64,000 nucleotides of DNA, taken from assembly GCA_003008705.1 (NCBI GenBank), contig PDUO01000012.1, positions 944,870 through 1,008,869 of the forward strand, read 5' to 3'. The position numbers and the translations under genes are program-made. Source of the DNA: Pezicula radicicola (Eukaryota > Ascomycota > Leotiomycetes > Helotiales > Dermateaceae). The notes below the pieces were generated by a model. The model did not search any database. It saw nothing but the letters and a program-made list of their open reading frames with translations, and was not told where the DNA came from. Shown one piece after another: positions 1-16,947 of the stretch. The stretch's first letter is position 1; the number at the start of each line of letters is the position of its first letter.

Positions 1-2185
1 TTATCATCGACCAAATTCTGAGTCCGTTACCGACCAGGAGGAAGCGATCAGTAGTGTATCAAGCCCAGCTGCGCCAGGATACTTCCAATTCCAGCCAGAT
101 ACGAAAATTACAGACTCCAAATCCAATATGCAGAGCCAAACTTTGGAACAAACGCAACCAAATTCTGATAAACCGCTGAGACCTAATGCACATAATAAAG
201 GTAGAATGACCCACGAGTACCAATATCGCAATTTGGTCACCAACTGATCTTTACAGACGACACCAATGCACGCAAGGAACAGCAAGAATCACAACAACTA
301 TTCGATATCGTAGAAAACCTCGAACATTTACCACTTCTTGACGCAAACGATCAACGAAGGCTCGAAACAACATGGCACGCACCAGCACAACTCCGCAGAC
401 TTCTCGTTTGGGGTATTATCCGATGGCTAGTAACTGCTAGTCTTGTCGCCATAATCTATGGAGTTCTGTATTATTTCTCTCGACAGCCAGTAATGGATGA
501 TACGCGGAAGAAGGTGAGCATGTTTTGGTCGGCGACCGATAATTGGTGGCCATAGCTAATTGTGATCACAGGCTTTCAACGTACTTATTATTGGAGCTTC
601 TCTTGCCTTGGGTCTCAACATTGTGAGCAGTCTCAAAGCTATGGCCATAGACTTCCGATGGTGGCTTTTGAGTCTTCATGGAAGGCCATTACAACAGGTG
701 AACCTTATTTTGAGGCTCGGTAGCCTGATTACGGTTGCGGAGCTGGGGTGGAACCATGCAAAGTTATCTCTCATGTCATTGTTATGCTTTTTGTGGATTT
801 TGCTGAATATTGTACGTCCTTTTTTTCCCGCATGCAATTCGCATCCTTCGAGACGCTTCTTTGCTAACACTCATAGGCTGCACAAGTTGGACTCGCCATT
901 TTGGGTATAACTTTCTCGGTGGATTCACAGTCGGCAATTGCAACAACGAGGAATGGAACTGTCCTTACGCCTGATCTGTCTCAAATATACCCGCAACTGA
1001 ACAGTACCGCAAATTCTAAAGAGAACCTTGCAGGACAGCAATATAGCGCCAATAAGTACGTCCTCAAACTTCTTTCCTTCAAACATTGAAGTGCTAACTT
1101 ATTCTTGCAGTTTTGGCATTATCTCTCTAAGTTACAGTTGGAACTGGGTTGAGAATATGCCAAAACCCGAAACAGTATGGACTCCCGACTCAGCCTGGTA
1201 TTTCGAAGCCGACGACGACAAATTCTGGCGAACAGTAGTCCTCGACTACAGTAGCGATTACTCAGTTCTAGTCTTCACAAATCGCACAATCGACACTACT
1301 TGGAGTTGCAACAGTTCCGCAGTTATTAAAGGAGGTGATGGGTCCACACAAAACTTGACACTTCTACTTGATACGAGTGGGAATACGACATCAAAATATC
1401 TACCTTTCGCTGGTGGATTAGATCAAACCACATTTATGACTGATCCGAATGACAATGATTGTGGTCCGGGGTGCAGTATAGTTGAGGCATTTGAAGCTTC
1501 TATGACTGAAGCCTGGTGGTATACATGTAACATCACTGTTGCTAACGTCACCAACGCAAATAAACCAGAACATCTCACGGGCCAGAATTTTACTAAGATG
1601 GCAGCAATGGCAATTGCATTAGAAGGCTATACAAATTCAGCCTTGAATACGACAACACAGTATCAATATTATCCAGCATCTGCCGTCTACGGGTTCCCGG
1701 CCTTAGGAAGCCACGACCAAATTGGTTGGCAGATTGGACAATTCGCCATTGGTGTGGTTGCTACTGCAGTTCAGTGGAATCCCGATGTACTAGTCGTGGG
1801 TAGAGAGCCAAGACAAGGTGTTGCACTCACTGTGGAGTGGCGATACGTTCACCTTATCTTATGCTTAACACTCGGATGTCAACTCATTCTGTGTATCATC
1901 AGCTCACTTATATCAAATATGGTTATTGTAATGGATGATAGTCCTCTCTCGATCTCAAGGCTTTTGAGACCGTTTGTTGATCGTTTGGGTCATGGTGGCA
2001 GTATTGCCTCATGCGATAGGATTGTTGAGACTTTGGCTGAGGCAGATCGGAGAGAAAGGGAAGATCACAGAGAAAGGGAGCTGGTGTATACAGTGGTGCA
2101 TCCGGAGAAGGATAGACAGAATCATCATTTGATTTTGGGCGATCATAGGAGGTTGAGGGCGTTTCCAAGTGGTCAGTATGACTAG
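1..2185 (+). CDS. Uncharacterised multi-pass membrane protein, 5' end outside window
   Basis: Five exons join in one frame: 2-200, 257-513, 572-811, 877-1055 and 1111-2185, with GT-AG introns of 44-65 nt. The start lies left of the window. The visible product has a polar N-terminal tail, then hydrophobic stretches (around LVWGIIRWLVTASLVAIIYG, LIIGASLALGLNIV, LSLMSLLCFLWILL). A large, probably luminal or extracellular domain follows, rich in N-x-S/T sites and cysteines, then a last membrane segment near LILCLTLGCQLILCIISSLI and a charged cytosolic tail. The layout (short N-terminal membrane cluster, big glycosylated loop, one C-terminal helix) is seen in many fungal hypothetical proteins. I do not recognise a named family and assign no function. 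The exon structure is well supported by phase agreement. Confidence 0.8.
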
Positions 2186-2721
2186 ATATATGAAGAACCT
2201 TGGGTACTAGTGTAAACTTCACGCGAAAATATATGTTGAATTTCTAATAAGTTTCTGTCGTATGGGAGCTAGCTACCTATAGTGTGATAAGTGATAATTA
2301 CCTACCAGCCATGATGTATGCCTGACCTGAAGCAGTAGGATTTCTATGATACATGGATATTGAATATCTTACTCTAGGAGATAAATTATACGCAGGAAGG
2401 GTTAGAAAAATTTCGTCCTTGTGCTAGATCGTTGTGTCGGCTCACCTAACCACCCCTTTATTAAGTGCTAAACTAGATCCACCATTCCTCACTTCTCGTC
2501 TTTCAACCATAACTCAGCATTATTTCCAAATCAACTTTTTGTAAGAAATTTAATTATGTACTGTACTAAGTTAGGGTTCAATTATAGACAGTCAGTTTCC
2601 TCCACAAACTAAATACAACCATTCCCCCCGACAAATACCTATGGTTCCCACGCAGCATATATATGTATCTCTCTATCACTTCTACCGGAGACCGAGTGAC
2701 TGAAATACCGGCATTCGCTGC
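2186..2721. other. Intergenic, 3' ends of two convergent genes
   Basis: AT-rich spacer between the convergent membrane-protein gene and esterase gene. No coding or repeat signal seen. Confidence 0.6.
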
Positions 2722-4663
<1,942 letters not shown>

Positions 4664-5050
4664 TGCTAAAATAGTAGTGCAATCGCAGAATGAAGTCAGT
4701 AGTTGTTGACTGGGCACACTTCTATTGACTTTTCTTGGTCTGAAAGTTACTTATATTTTTAATATGACCGGTTCAAGGAAGGCACTTTGACTCGGATTGT
4801 CATACAAGAGAGGGGTATTTCATTTAAACGTGGGATGGCATGCCCTTAAGCGAGCGGCAGCCTGCAAGTACAGAAATGGTATAACGACCGGTATTACTGG
4901 TAATCCTAACCTTCGTGATCTTAGCTCTAGTGCAAGTTTCTATATTTAAAGCGCTGTTTGTTCTCCTCATCCTCTTAAACTTCCTAAGCTTTTGATTTTT
5001 AAATATTTCTCTATCGTTTCTTCTCTAAGAGATTTAGTGAGTCTGGTGAG
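4664..5050. other. Intergenic, probable promoter of esterase 1
   Basis: 387 bp between the esterase start and the 3' end of the dead ankyrin gene. Nothing specific recognised. Confidence 0.5.
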
Positions 5051-7929
5051 CTATAGATTAACTCTCTGATAACTAACCCCAGCACTAGCATTTTGCAACA
5101 TCCTAGCAATAGCATAATAATCACAAACATCTGCCGCCTGTATCGCATTCTCAAATCCCCCGGCTTCAACATTAACATTAGCACCAGAAGCTAGCAAAGT
5201 TTCTATAACATTTTTATGACCTTTAGCAGGTGTGGTTTGTAACGCTGTTCCGTAACGGCCTTTAGATGCATCCAATGAAGCATTTGCAGCAATAAGTCGC
5301 TTAACTACACCATCATGACCTCTGGCAGAAGCAGTGGCCAAAGGAGCACCGTAGTAAACACCAGACATCTTGAAATCTGCACCAGCATCTAGAGAACTTG
5401 AACAATCTGTTCATGGCCTTCAAAGGTCGCAGCATAAAGCGCAGTACAATGATGTCCCTCCTTTTGCGTTAACTTCAGCTCCCCAGTCTAATAGCTTCTC
5501 TACGAGCCCCCTATGCCCATGATAAGAGACAGCTTGAAGAGCGGTGTCAAAAAAATACAGTTACTTCAGTATGTCCGCCCGCGCAGCTGGCTTGAAACGC
5601 TGTTCCGTAAAAACTTTGAAGATTCACATCAGCTCCAGATGCAATTAGTAATCTAACTGTGTTGGAATGGCGATTGACAGAAGCAGCTTGAATCACGGTA
5701 TGACATCGACCTCTTTCTTCATTTACCAGATGATGACTTGTAATAAGACTTTTCGTTGGACGGAGTAACCTCGTTAAACACGCGTAGTATAATGGGGAGG
5801 TAATACTTGCGGATAGAGCCCCATGTAACGCATTGTGCCATGGGGATTCGGAGTTAAATATGCGAAGCTAATTATGTAATCGGCGTTTGGATTGGAGAAG
5901 TCTTAGGCTAAGTTCGTCCATCTCCTTGTCTTCGATATTCGCCAGGCTAGACCGCACATGGTAAGTCTAGTGCCGCACCGAGTACTCACACAATGGACAT
6001 TCTTCTAGTGTATCTTAAGATAAGTCATCTGCATATTCAAGCTGTAGGAGATACACGACACAGGTTCTTGCCATGAGAAGATTTGCCAACCGTTCTTGGA
6101 TAGCGTATACGCTTACTACACTGCTCTGAATGCGAGTCGAGCTCAGATACTCCTTGATAGAAAAGTGGGCTAGGTGAATCTCTGCTCCTTCTTCTCCACT
6201 GTGGGTTGAATCCGAAGAACTTTTGTACTTGATAGTGACGAGACTAGGGAATATCCTCAAGAACGCGCAAACGTCCCAGAGTCGTTCGTCGGGATCAAGA
6301 TGCAAGCCACCCCCAGCAGCCATCGCAATTTCATCGATAACTTCTCTGACTTTGAGTGGCCTTGCAGAACATGTTTGCCATTTGAGAAGCGTTAAAGCCT
6401 TCTGCTTGTCAATAGCTCACAGAATTCTTTCATAGGCCTGATCAAGGGTGCTTGGAAGGGATGATAGTACTTATCTCAGTTTCCTGACACTGTTACAATT
6501 CGTAATCACTTCAAGCTGACAGGGCACCCACAAGAACCCAATAATCAGCATCGACTTAAGTCTGTTTTGATATCAAACAAACTACATTCCTTGTGCTCCT
6601 TCAGCCAATGTAGATATAATTTTATCTTGAATATGACGAGACCAACTTGATAGTCCTCTGTCGTTTTCCAAATCTTTTCGAATATGTACTCTAATATCGG
6701 CTTCTACCAAATGACTTTGAATACATATCTTGCAAGTAGCGATATTATTAAGCATATCTGAAATCTCCGTTTCATTGCGAGAAGTCACTAAGATACGAAT
6801 GATTTCCATTTTTCAGTCCGCAGTATTCTTGAGAGCTTTTAAAAAATTCTTTAGTGGTTTAGATTTGTCTAGAGCATCGAGAATCATATATGTCGCGCGA
6901 AATCTCTGCACCAACTCTCGGAGTGCGACCAGTAAACGTTGGATCTGAGGTGACTTACTTCCTTCTCCATGTCGAAGGTAGAGATCATGTAATACGTCTT
7001 CATTGACCCTGTCCAAGGAGCTATGCTGTGTAATGATAGAGCCAACCCAAGCTTCCGCCGTCTGCTTTTCCTGTTCGTTGAAGCTAAAATAGAAATATAG
7101 ATATCCTAGTTCCGTACTGTTTTGACAATAGCTAATGACCTCGGAGATAACCGTAGAACTAAAGTATTACTCAAAGCTCAATTCTTCAACAAGAGTGAGT
7201 TACCCTAACACGGTCTTTCCGCAACCAGCCTCGCAACATCAATTTAGTTGAAATTCTTGACAACCAAATCCCAGGAACTTGAACCCACGGGTACCATATA
7301 GTCAAAGAAACGGCCCAGGGTCACTTTTCCAGTTCTTAAAATCTTCTCCTGCTGTAAACCAGGTACCTGTCGTCGCCTGTCGCTTCCTACATGTTTCATC
7401 GTAGTTCGAAGATAGATCAGGTGCCGCTAACCAATCGGGGATTTGTTGGCGTCTTGCTCCTATAGAAGCTCCTATAGAAGCTTTATTGATTTGAGGAGTC
7501 ATAAGATTCTGATAAATTATTTATACTCTTCTGGCTCAACATCACTGACGTACTGACTTTATTGATCTCTTCTCGAAGTTGGCCGATATGAGCATCCACA
7601 TTGTCAAATATCCTCCCAGAGTTCTTTGAACTATTACTGTAAATGAAAAGTAATACGAGCAGAATTATCTAAGATCTAGCAGCTACGTAGACTTACATAG
7701 AAAATATCGAAATTGCCTGGTGAAGATTTTCGTAGACATCAGACACGATTTCCAAATGCTTCATTATGGTGCTTTTCCTGAATGGACAGCTGGCTCTACG
7801 TGAAATCGTGTGAATTTGCCTCCTTTAAGCTATTTAGTATATGGTTACTTTGAACCCTCTGAAGTCGGTTTTCTAGTGTCGTAAGCCTTCTCTCGCAATT
7901 GGTAAGACGCTCGCGGATACGTGCTGAAG

Positions 7930-7933
7930 CTGC
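7930..7933. repeat. Target site duplication, left copy (CTGC)
   Basis: Identical to 8501-8504 on the other side of the element. The pre-insertion frame is restored when one copy is removed. Confidence 0.75.
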
Positions 7934-8500
7934 TGTTGCACCGCGCTCGTCAATATACGAATTGGCCAATTCGACGTCATATTAGTTAAGTTGGGCTAGG
8001 AATGCGAATTACTTACGTGTTAACCATCTCGGTGTGGCATGAAAATTATCCCATATTCGAGCCTATATTCAAGCTCATATTTAAGTTGCTTTCAAAGTTA
8101 ATTTTAGAGTCTAAAGCAATACTCTAAAGATCTATATAACAGGTAGTTATCTCTCTATTTTCAATCCTATATAAAGCAACTCCCATAATCCTATAGGGAG
8201 AAAGGCAGCAAAGGGCAAGCAAAAGGCCTCTACAAATCATTAAAAAGAAGAAGAAGAAGATAATAAGAAGAAGATAAAGAAATTAATGAGCTTACTACCA
8301 AGAAGTTAGAGAATAAGGCAGTAGATAAGGGAATTACTGTTGCTAGGCCTTCAAAGAGAAGAAGAGGTAGTTAAATAGCTTAGGTTATATATATTCATAT
8401 AATTCTATTGTGTTTCAGAGATTTGGCCAATTCAACATCTAATTGACCAATTCGTTGGGCCGAGTTGGTCAATTCGTATATTAGCGAATGCGGTGCAACA
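7934..8500. mobile_element. 567 bp inverted-repeat element (MITE-like) with 4-bp target duplication
   Basis: The ends are imperfect inverted repeats of about 40 bp: the left end starts TGTTGCACCGCGCTCG and the right end, read inward on the other strand, starts TGTTGCACCGCATTCG. Six mismatches occur over 40 positions, all transitions. The element is flanked by CTGC on both sides (7930-7933 and 8501-8504). Removing element plus one CTGC rejoins the host reading frame (LEGA then ASARIRERL), so the boundaries are well fixed. The interior is AT-rich, has a (GAA)n-like lysine-rich stretch at about 8248-8280 and no intact transposase, so it is non-autonomous. TG...CA ends with a 4-bp duplication do not match the TA duplication of Tc1/Fot1 elements; I leave it unclassified. 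Confidence 0.85.
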
Positions 8501-8504
8501 CTGC
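8501..8504. repeat. Target site duplication, right copy (CTGC)
   Basis: Pairs with 7930-7933. Confidence 0.75.
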
Positions 8505-8688
8505 CCCTTCTAAACTCTCACCCTCAACCCGAAGAAGGGGTTCTAGGTCCCTAAAGATATTGCGAAGGCCATGTACAGAGGCTGTGAATGTTGCCAGATC
8601 TTCCGCGTAGTCTTTCCATGATTTGTAGTACTCTAGAAGCCACCTACAAACTGTTGTCCAGAGAAATGACCCCTACTGGACCAGCCAT

Positions 8689-10352
8689 AGTATAAAGATT
8701 CCGTTATGTGCAGCCAATCTGATGAGTCGATGGGAATAAAATGCCTGACGATGTAGGTCTGAAAATGCTTAAAACTAGTTAATGATTGATTTCTGGAATC
8801 TCAGACTACTGTATTTCACCTATTGTATGCTATCAGCTTAACCGCTAAGACGCCTCCGTGGCCTACGTCTATAGTAACTAAAAGTCTCCTTGGTTATCGT
8901 AGGCGTACTGGAAACTGCTGATTTGTAAAGAACTGACCGATATTTCCTTAATTATGTGTCTAACCCAGATTTTGTACCGCAGGGGCTATGCAACAGACAC
9001 AGCCACTATCAGGTCACGACTTTGACTTATCACAAAAGCAGCAAGGTTTCGACCAGGTAAATTATTATCCATTGGTGGAGAACCATACTGTAGATATGAC
9101 CATTTTTAATAACTGGGAATGGTTTATCATGCACATTGATTAAATACTCAACTCATAGACGCGTATACATCACAGTAACTGAAATTTTGATTGGTGCGCT
9201 CGCGTAGGATGAGCATTTCTGTGATTGGTCAGCTCGCGTTGGGTAAGTATGTCTATGCATACGACATGCCAATTACTTTTTGAACTAAAATCTTACAGTT
9301 ACATTGAGAGTATTCCAAACACCCGGAGATCGTTCCAATATTGGTGAGATTTTGCAGGGGAAAACTTTCCAGCTCTCTAATAGGTCAGATTTAAAGATTT
9401 CTAAGTCTAGTCTGCTTGTTCGAAAGGGGGTTTCAGGAAATAAGCGTCACTATCCCTATCTCGCTTAAAGGCCTTCATCGTCTCTCAGATGCGAAGTTCC
9501 ACCCCAGATTTTCAAGGATTTTTAGCGATAAGGAAGCCTTTTAGGACTAACTGCGAGCCTTCCAGGAGTTAGGCTAGTTCTGACGACAGGGAGGCTTTGG
9601 CACCTTACAGTAGAATAAAAGCCATCTCTCCACTCCAGGGGTCTAAATTATGGATAAATACGAGATCTGAAACGCTGTTAGGAATATTGATCTACGGTCC
9701 GGGAGGTACTGTACATCCGCGGATGTAGATATCGCGAGTGGCGAAGAAGCATGTCACCCATCTCTCTCTCTCTCAAAAAAAAAAAACCAAAAAAAACTGG
9801 CAATGATTTTCAGGCAATTAGGGGGTTTTCAACACATGTTTTTTATATATAGAAATAGGGTCCCACAAATTGAAGAGCATACCCTATAGGGTAGAAGGGT
9901 AGAATTGCACATGCTTAGACAGCTCTTTGTTTTCGACCCTGTCGGCTAATTAGAAGGCCTCGCTTACTATATATATATTTTTTCTACATACATTCTACAT
10001 AGGCCCTATCCTATCCTGTGATAAATATGGGGCCTATGTAGCCCGGGACCCCATAAAAAGGTATCAGCTCCTCTACATTGCCTGTAGCTTGTCCGTATGT
10101 TGTTTTGTGCAAGAAGTGGTGGTGTGTTATATAAACAATAAAAGTTGTGTATAGCTTAAATCTAAGGAGTGAAGATGTTGGCAAGCTAATGAGAGTGAAA
10201 ATATGAGATGAAACCCCCCTATTGCGCTCAGAATTATCTAGTATCCCCTTCCTTTCCTGTTTCAAAACTTGCTATTGCTGGTCAGACGGACGCATACGTG
10301 AACAGACCCTCCTCTCATTGTCGACCTGAGCCCAAGGACATCCTAGCGCCTT
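8689..10352. other. Gene-free stretch with short repeats
   Basis: No supported coding region. Contains two diverged tandem copies of a roughly 35 bp unit (GATTGGT..GCTCGCGT) near 9188-9255, a (CT)n-(A)n tract at about 9762-9786, a 12 bp perfect palindrome ACCCTATAGGGT at 9881-9892, and a hairpin at 9995-10041. Confidence 0.5.
9995..10041. repeat. Perfect 12-bp inverted repeat with 23-nt loop
   Basis: Arms CTACATAGGCCC (9995-10006) and GGGCCTATGTAG (10030-10041). It lies 310 bp past the stop codon of the esterase gene at 10353. Could be one end of a small element or a hairpin; no partner copy was noticed in the window. Confidence 0.6.
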
Positions 10353-13036
<2,684 letters not shown>

Positions 13037-14970
13037 TTATCCTTGGCCAGGGAAGATCTGTGCAAAGTAGTCGGTAAAATCATCATTATCATCAACACTA
13101 TCCCCATCATCTTCATCTGAGTTATCATCACTGTCGTCGTCCTCAGTGTCTGCCCAAAAGTCTTCCACCATTTCTGTATCCTCGTCCTCGTCTTCACTGT
13201 CATCTTCTGAGTCGGATTCTCTCGGATCTAAGGCTTCCCATACTTCGCCTTCCTGTGGAGGGAGGGTCTCCAGTCTCATGGTCTCGGGCTCTTGCGGGTC
13301 CTTATTCAATCTTTGACCATGTCTCGGTTCGTCCCATACAGATAATGCAGGGTAATAAGGTCCACCCTCTGAAAATCCGTAGGGTCCCGGTGGCAGAGAA
13401 CCCCCGAATTGGTAGATGGCTGGATTATCCTGTGCCCATTGGCTGAAGGAAGCTATGACAGCTTGGATATCCTGGAGAAGCCTACCGGCAGAAGGGCGTT
13501 TCTGTGGGTCATGTGCTAGGCACTTTATGAGTAGACCGATGAGCGACTTGCTGTACGGCGGCGAGGCCTTCCCCAAGAGCGGATGTCCGAAGGCCCAGAA
13601 TTTGCAGCCAAGCTCATCAGTAGCTATGAAACGAATATTGTCCATGAACATATATCCACGCATTACCAGAGCATATATACATTTTGCAATACAAAATATG
13701 TTAGTTTGAAGGCCAATTGAGTATGGAGCGGTCTTTTGAAACATTTGCTCCTGTATTGCTTTGGTTAGAGACGTATACAAAGGATCAGAAATAAATTTTG
13801 CATACCGGAGCTCCCCAACCATCAGTATAGCGCCATGCGCTTCTCGTTATCCAATTCTCGGAATTTGGTTCAGCGTAAGCCGACAGCCCAAAATCTCCGA
13901 GCTTGAAGATTTCCGTCTTTTGATGAATGCCAGCTTGACTCTTGTCACCTCCAATGAAGACTTTCAAGCATTAGTTCTACAGTCCCTGCAACACTGGAAG
14001 AACTTACTGTTGGGAGGCTTTATATCGAAGTGAGCAATACCAGGAACCTCTTTTACTCCGCTTAAATCTGTACCACCTTGAACGAAAAACCCTGGGGGTC
14101 CTGGATCTTCTTTGCCAGACTCCAGGACCATACACGCCTTTGCAAGGCATTCCCATATTCTCCATATGGCCTCTTCGGGAAAGAGGTTATCTCGATTGTA
14201 ATGCCTATAGAAGTAACATAGTGTAAGTCTCGGAACCTATGTTCCAATTAAAGGACAGGGAGCACTTACTTTGTAACCTTTTGGATAAAGCTTTCAAAGT
14301 CTCCTTTATCGCAGTATTCTAGATACAATCGCACAATAGGCTTCTCAAAGTCTGTAGGGTCCCATTGAGGATCTGCTCCTGTCCCTCGTGCAATTACAAA
14401 ACCAGGCCCAATCGCCTTTACAATGTGGTCCGTACGAGCAACAGATTGCAATCTAGCCAGTTTCCTCCTCTCTTGGCGCAGACTTCTCGCGTCGATATTG
14501 CCGAACTCGTCATATCCTTGCTGTTTAACAACACAGCTACGTTTTACGTTTTGCTGCCCCTCCTTATAGTATTCCCATAACCCGCATATTCCATAGCCCC
14601 TTCTTCCGAGAACTTTGACAGGTGTCCAACTTCCTTTGGGAATATTTTTCCAAGTCGTCGATCGAGCAAGCCATGCATCAGTACGTCGTCTTGACGGCAT
14701 TGGAGGCCCTGAAACACCACCCGCATATAGTTCAAAGTATTTCTTGGTACGTTTTGGAGACGAACTGAATGCTGGACTTTGTGTTGGACGTTGTTTTGGC
14801 ACAGAAACACGTCCATGTGCTCTGAGTTTACGTCGTATATATGTCGCCTCGCTATTCCGATAATCTTGAGTTGCCTCCCAGAATCGACGCGGCTTTTTAC
14901 GGGGCCATTTTTCGGGCCCAAGATCATCATTGGCATCATTAGATGCACTTGGGCGTTTGATGCCCGCCAT
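13037..14970 (-). CDS. Divergent protein kinase with acidic C-terminal tail
   Basis: Four exons (14270-14970, 14008-14204, 13806-13960, 13037-13750) join to 588 aa. Basic, disordered N-terminus of about 115 residues, then a kinase domain: glycine loop GRRGYGICG, VAIK-like lysine in SCVVKQQ, catalytic loop HFDIKPPN, magnesium-binding DFG in KLGDFGLSAY, and APE in DGWGAPE, followed by helices ending near HDPQKRPSAG. The HRD arginine is Phe, so it belongs to the non-RD kinases. The C-terminus is highly acidic (runs such as SEDDSEDEDED and TEDDDSDDNSDEDDGD). Start ATG at 14968-14970 is the first in frame. The layout resembles the many lineage-specific fungal kinases without a named pathway. Catalytic residues are in place, so activity is plausible; substrate unknown. 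Confidence 0.85.
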
Positions 14971-16947
14971 AATTATTGTATAAAGTAGTTATAAACTGAT
15001 CCAACAAATCTATATCCTGTTGTCAAGCAGTCTAGGAAAAGGTAGTTCAACGAATTGGAGGTAGAGTCATCGACATATTCAATGGCACTCTTTGTGCCGA
15101 AACCTCATTGTTACGTGTCTATCTATATGCGGCATGACACAAAGACAGAAAATATCCGACAAAGAGATGCTTGTGAAAGAACGAGTACACTTGCCACGTT
15201 AACAAGTTGTTCATAAAGCATTGCTGCTTTGTGCAGTTCATCAGGCGGTTCATATGATGATCCACTGGATCTCGCTGTGCTAACGACAAATAATGAACTT
15301 GTCTACACAAGGGAATGGTACTTTGGAAGTACAGAATAAGAGTATAAATTGTAGCAAACTCCTTCCCCCCCAATAAACTTTCATCGAGTAGGGGCCGAAC
15401 CTACTTTAACGCAGTTTCTTGTCTTTGCGACTTGGGACTTCCATAATTTGTATTGCAGACGGCCACTTAACCACTTGAACCCGATTTACAAATCCCGAGC
15501 TCCACAAATCGGGATACGTAACCGGAGGTACACAAATTTATCGTATGTTCAAAAATACCAAGCCAATCCGAATATAGCAGTTGTGCCTGCGATTGTTCGT
15601 GTCTAACGTTACTGAGCAGGCTTGCGTATTGTCCTAAAGTTTCGTAGAAGTTCATGGACTCTCAACCGCAACTTTGACCTCAATGACTGAGTTTGCCTAT
15701 CTGTAATGTCAGAAATTGTGCTTACAAATAGTCTCTGGACACCGGAATATTCGGAAAGTCTATTTGGTCTTATATATGGTGTGGCAACCCCATATCTGAA
15801 TAGGTTCAATTCAGTCAGTTCTTCATCTATTTCTGATATGTAAGATCATCCTGTACAGAATACCGGCCACTAAGCTCGGCCAGATGGTCGTAGAGTCACC
15901 ATATGCCCGCTGATTTCCTCTCACTCGTTCCCGACCGCGCCACGAAACTGAGCCAGCAAGAAAGGGAAGTGATGCAACCCTAACCACCACCACCACCACC
16001 TGTATATGTCGTGTCCATACTGGATATACTGGTCCTTTCAAGTTCGGGATATCTTAACAAAAGTCACGTCTATTCGAGGGAAAGTCTCGGTTGTGGTTAT
16101 CAGTTGTCTTTGTTTTCGTTCGTCATTTGAAGAATCGAGGGCAACAACGTTGACGAGGGCATATCCGTTTGTGGACTAGCGCAGCACGTACTCGTACTCG
16201 TACCTATGCTGAGTAAACTGAACAACGGCGCGTTTCTGTTCGGGAACAACACTACGGGAACAAAAGTACTGCACAGTATGCTTACGGAAGGATTTATCCA
16301 GAGAGCATTTGCAACATCTGCAGCATTTTGTCGCAATTGTGCACATCATCATCATGCAATAAGGAGTTTCTTATACTAATTCGGAAGTCCATGCAGCCGC
16401 CGAGACCAGGCTTCAGGATCAGTAATCCAGAAGTTCACTAATCAAAACATTGGTCCTTATTGAGAAATATGCAAGTGCCGTTGGTCACCGCAACCTGCAG
16501 CCTGAATCCAACAGTATATTTTTGTATTTTTCCCTTGCTTCGTTGCGGGGTATTAGCTCCCTCTTGAATGAATGCTACTACGTATATATGTTGCATTTCC
16601 CGCACTCTCCCTTCAAACACCGAACTGCAAGTGCTCTTAATTTGTATCTGGCATTGTTGCGGTAGCGCCGCGCTACCTACCGTTTGATGTCTTCACATTG
16701 CGATTACATATCATTTTGACTTGACTCTCAGCGGCAATTGTTCACTCATCAAATGGTTTTATCGTGAGTCATGGCGCGGCAGCCCCCAGTTCAACGGTTG
16801 CTACAGCCCCAAGATTTGTAATTTTTGGTCTCATTTTCCATACTTACGTCCGTAGACAGCTTCACGTTACACTATATTATCGCTGCGCCCACCCACTTTC
16901 TATCTTTGAAGCTACACAAATCAACTATTAGCTCGGTCAACTACACT
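14971..16947. other. Gene-free 2 kb between kinase and MFS gene
   Basis: Divergent promoters of the kinase and exporter. Only short open frames, none with coding-like composition. A short (ACC)n run near 15979-16000. Confidence 0.5.

Larger units (their letters stand above)
5051..8688 (-). pseudogene. Dead STAND (NACHT-ankyrin) gene split by a transposable element
   Basis: Relic of a fungal NLR-like protein, the class used in heterokaryon incompatibility and non-self recognition. On the minus strand the order is: N-terminal domain from MAGPVGVISL at 8688 with LEYYKSWKDY; a coiled region (RIRERLTNCERRLTTLENRL); the pre-NACHT segment IPDWLAAPDLSSNY followed by RQATTGTWF; P-loop remnant AGCGKTVL near 7207-7235; NACHT parts ILDALDKS and ILVTSRNE; HLAHFSIKEYL; then ankyrin repeats ending at 5051. 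It is broken by a frameshift near 8665, a TGA replacing the expected Trp after PGPFL near 7300, lost frame around the P-loop, at least two frameshifts in the ankyrins (near 5400 and 5560), and a 567 bp insertion at 7934-8500. Esterase paralogues flank it on the same strand. Domain identity is firm; the exact exon map is not recoverable by eye. Confidence 0.8.

Noticed and set aside
7461..7485. Tandem CTCCTATAGAAG duplication
   Set aside because: A 12-bp slip inside the dead STAND gene, giving a repeated four-residue unit; no further meaning.
14544..14948. 134-codon minus-strand frame in the kinase
   Set aside because: Alternative frame of the kinase's first exon.
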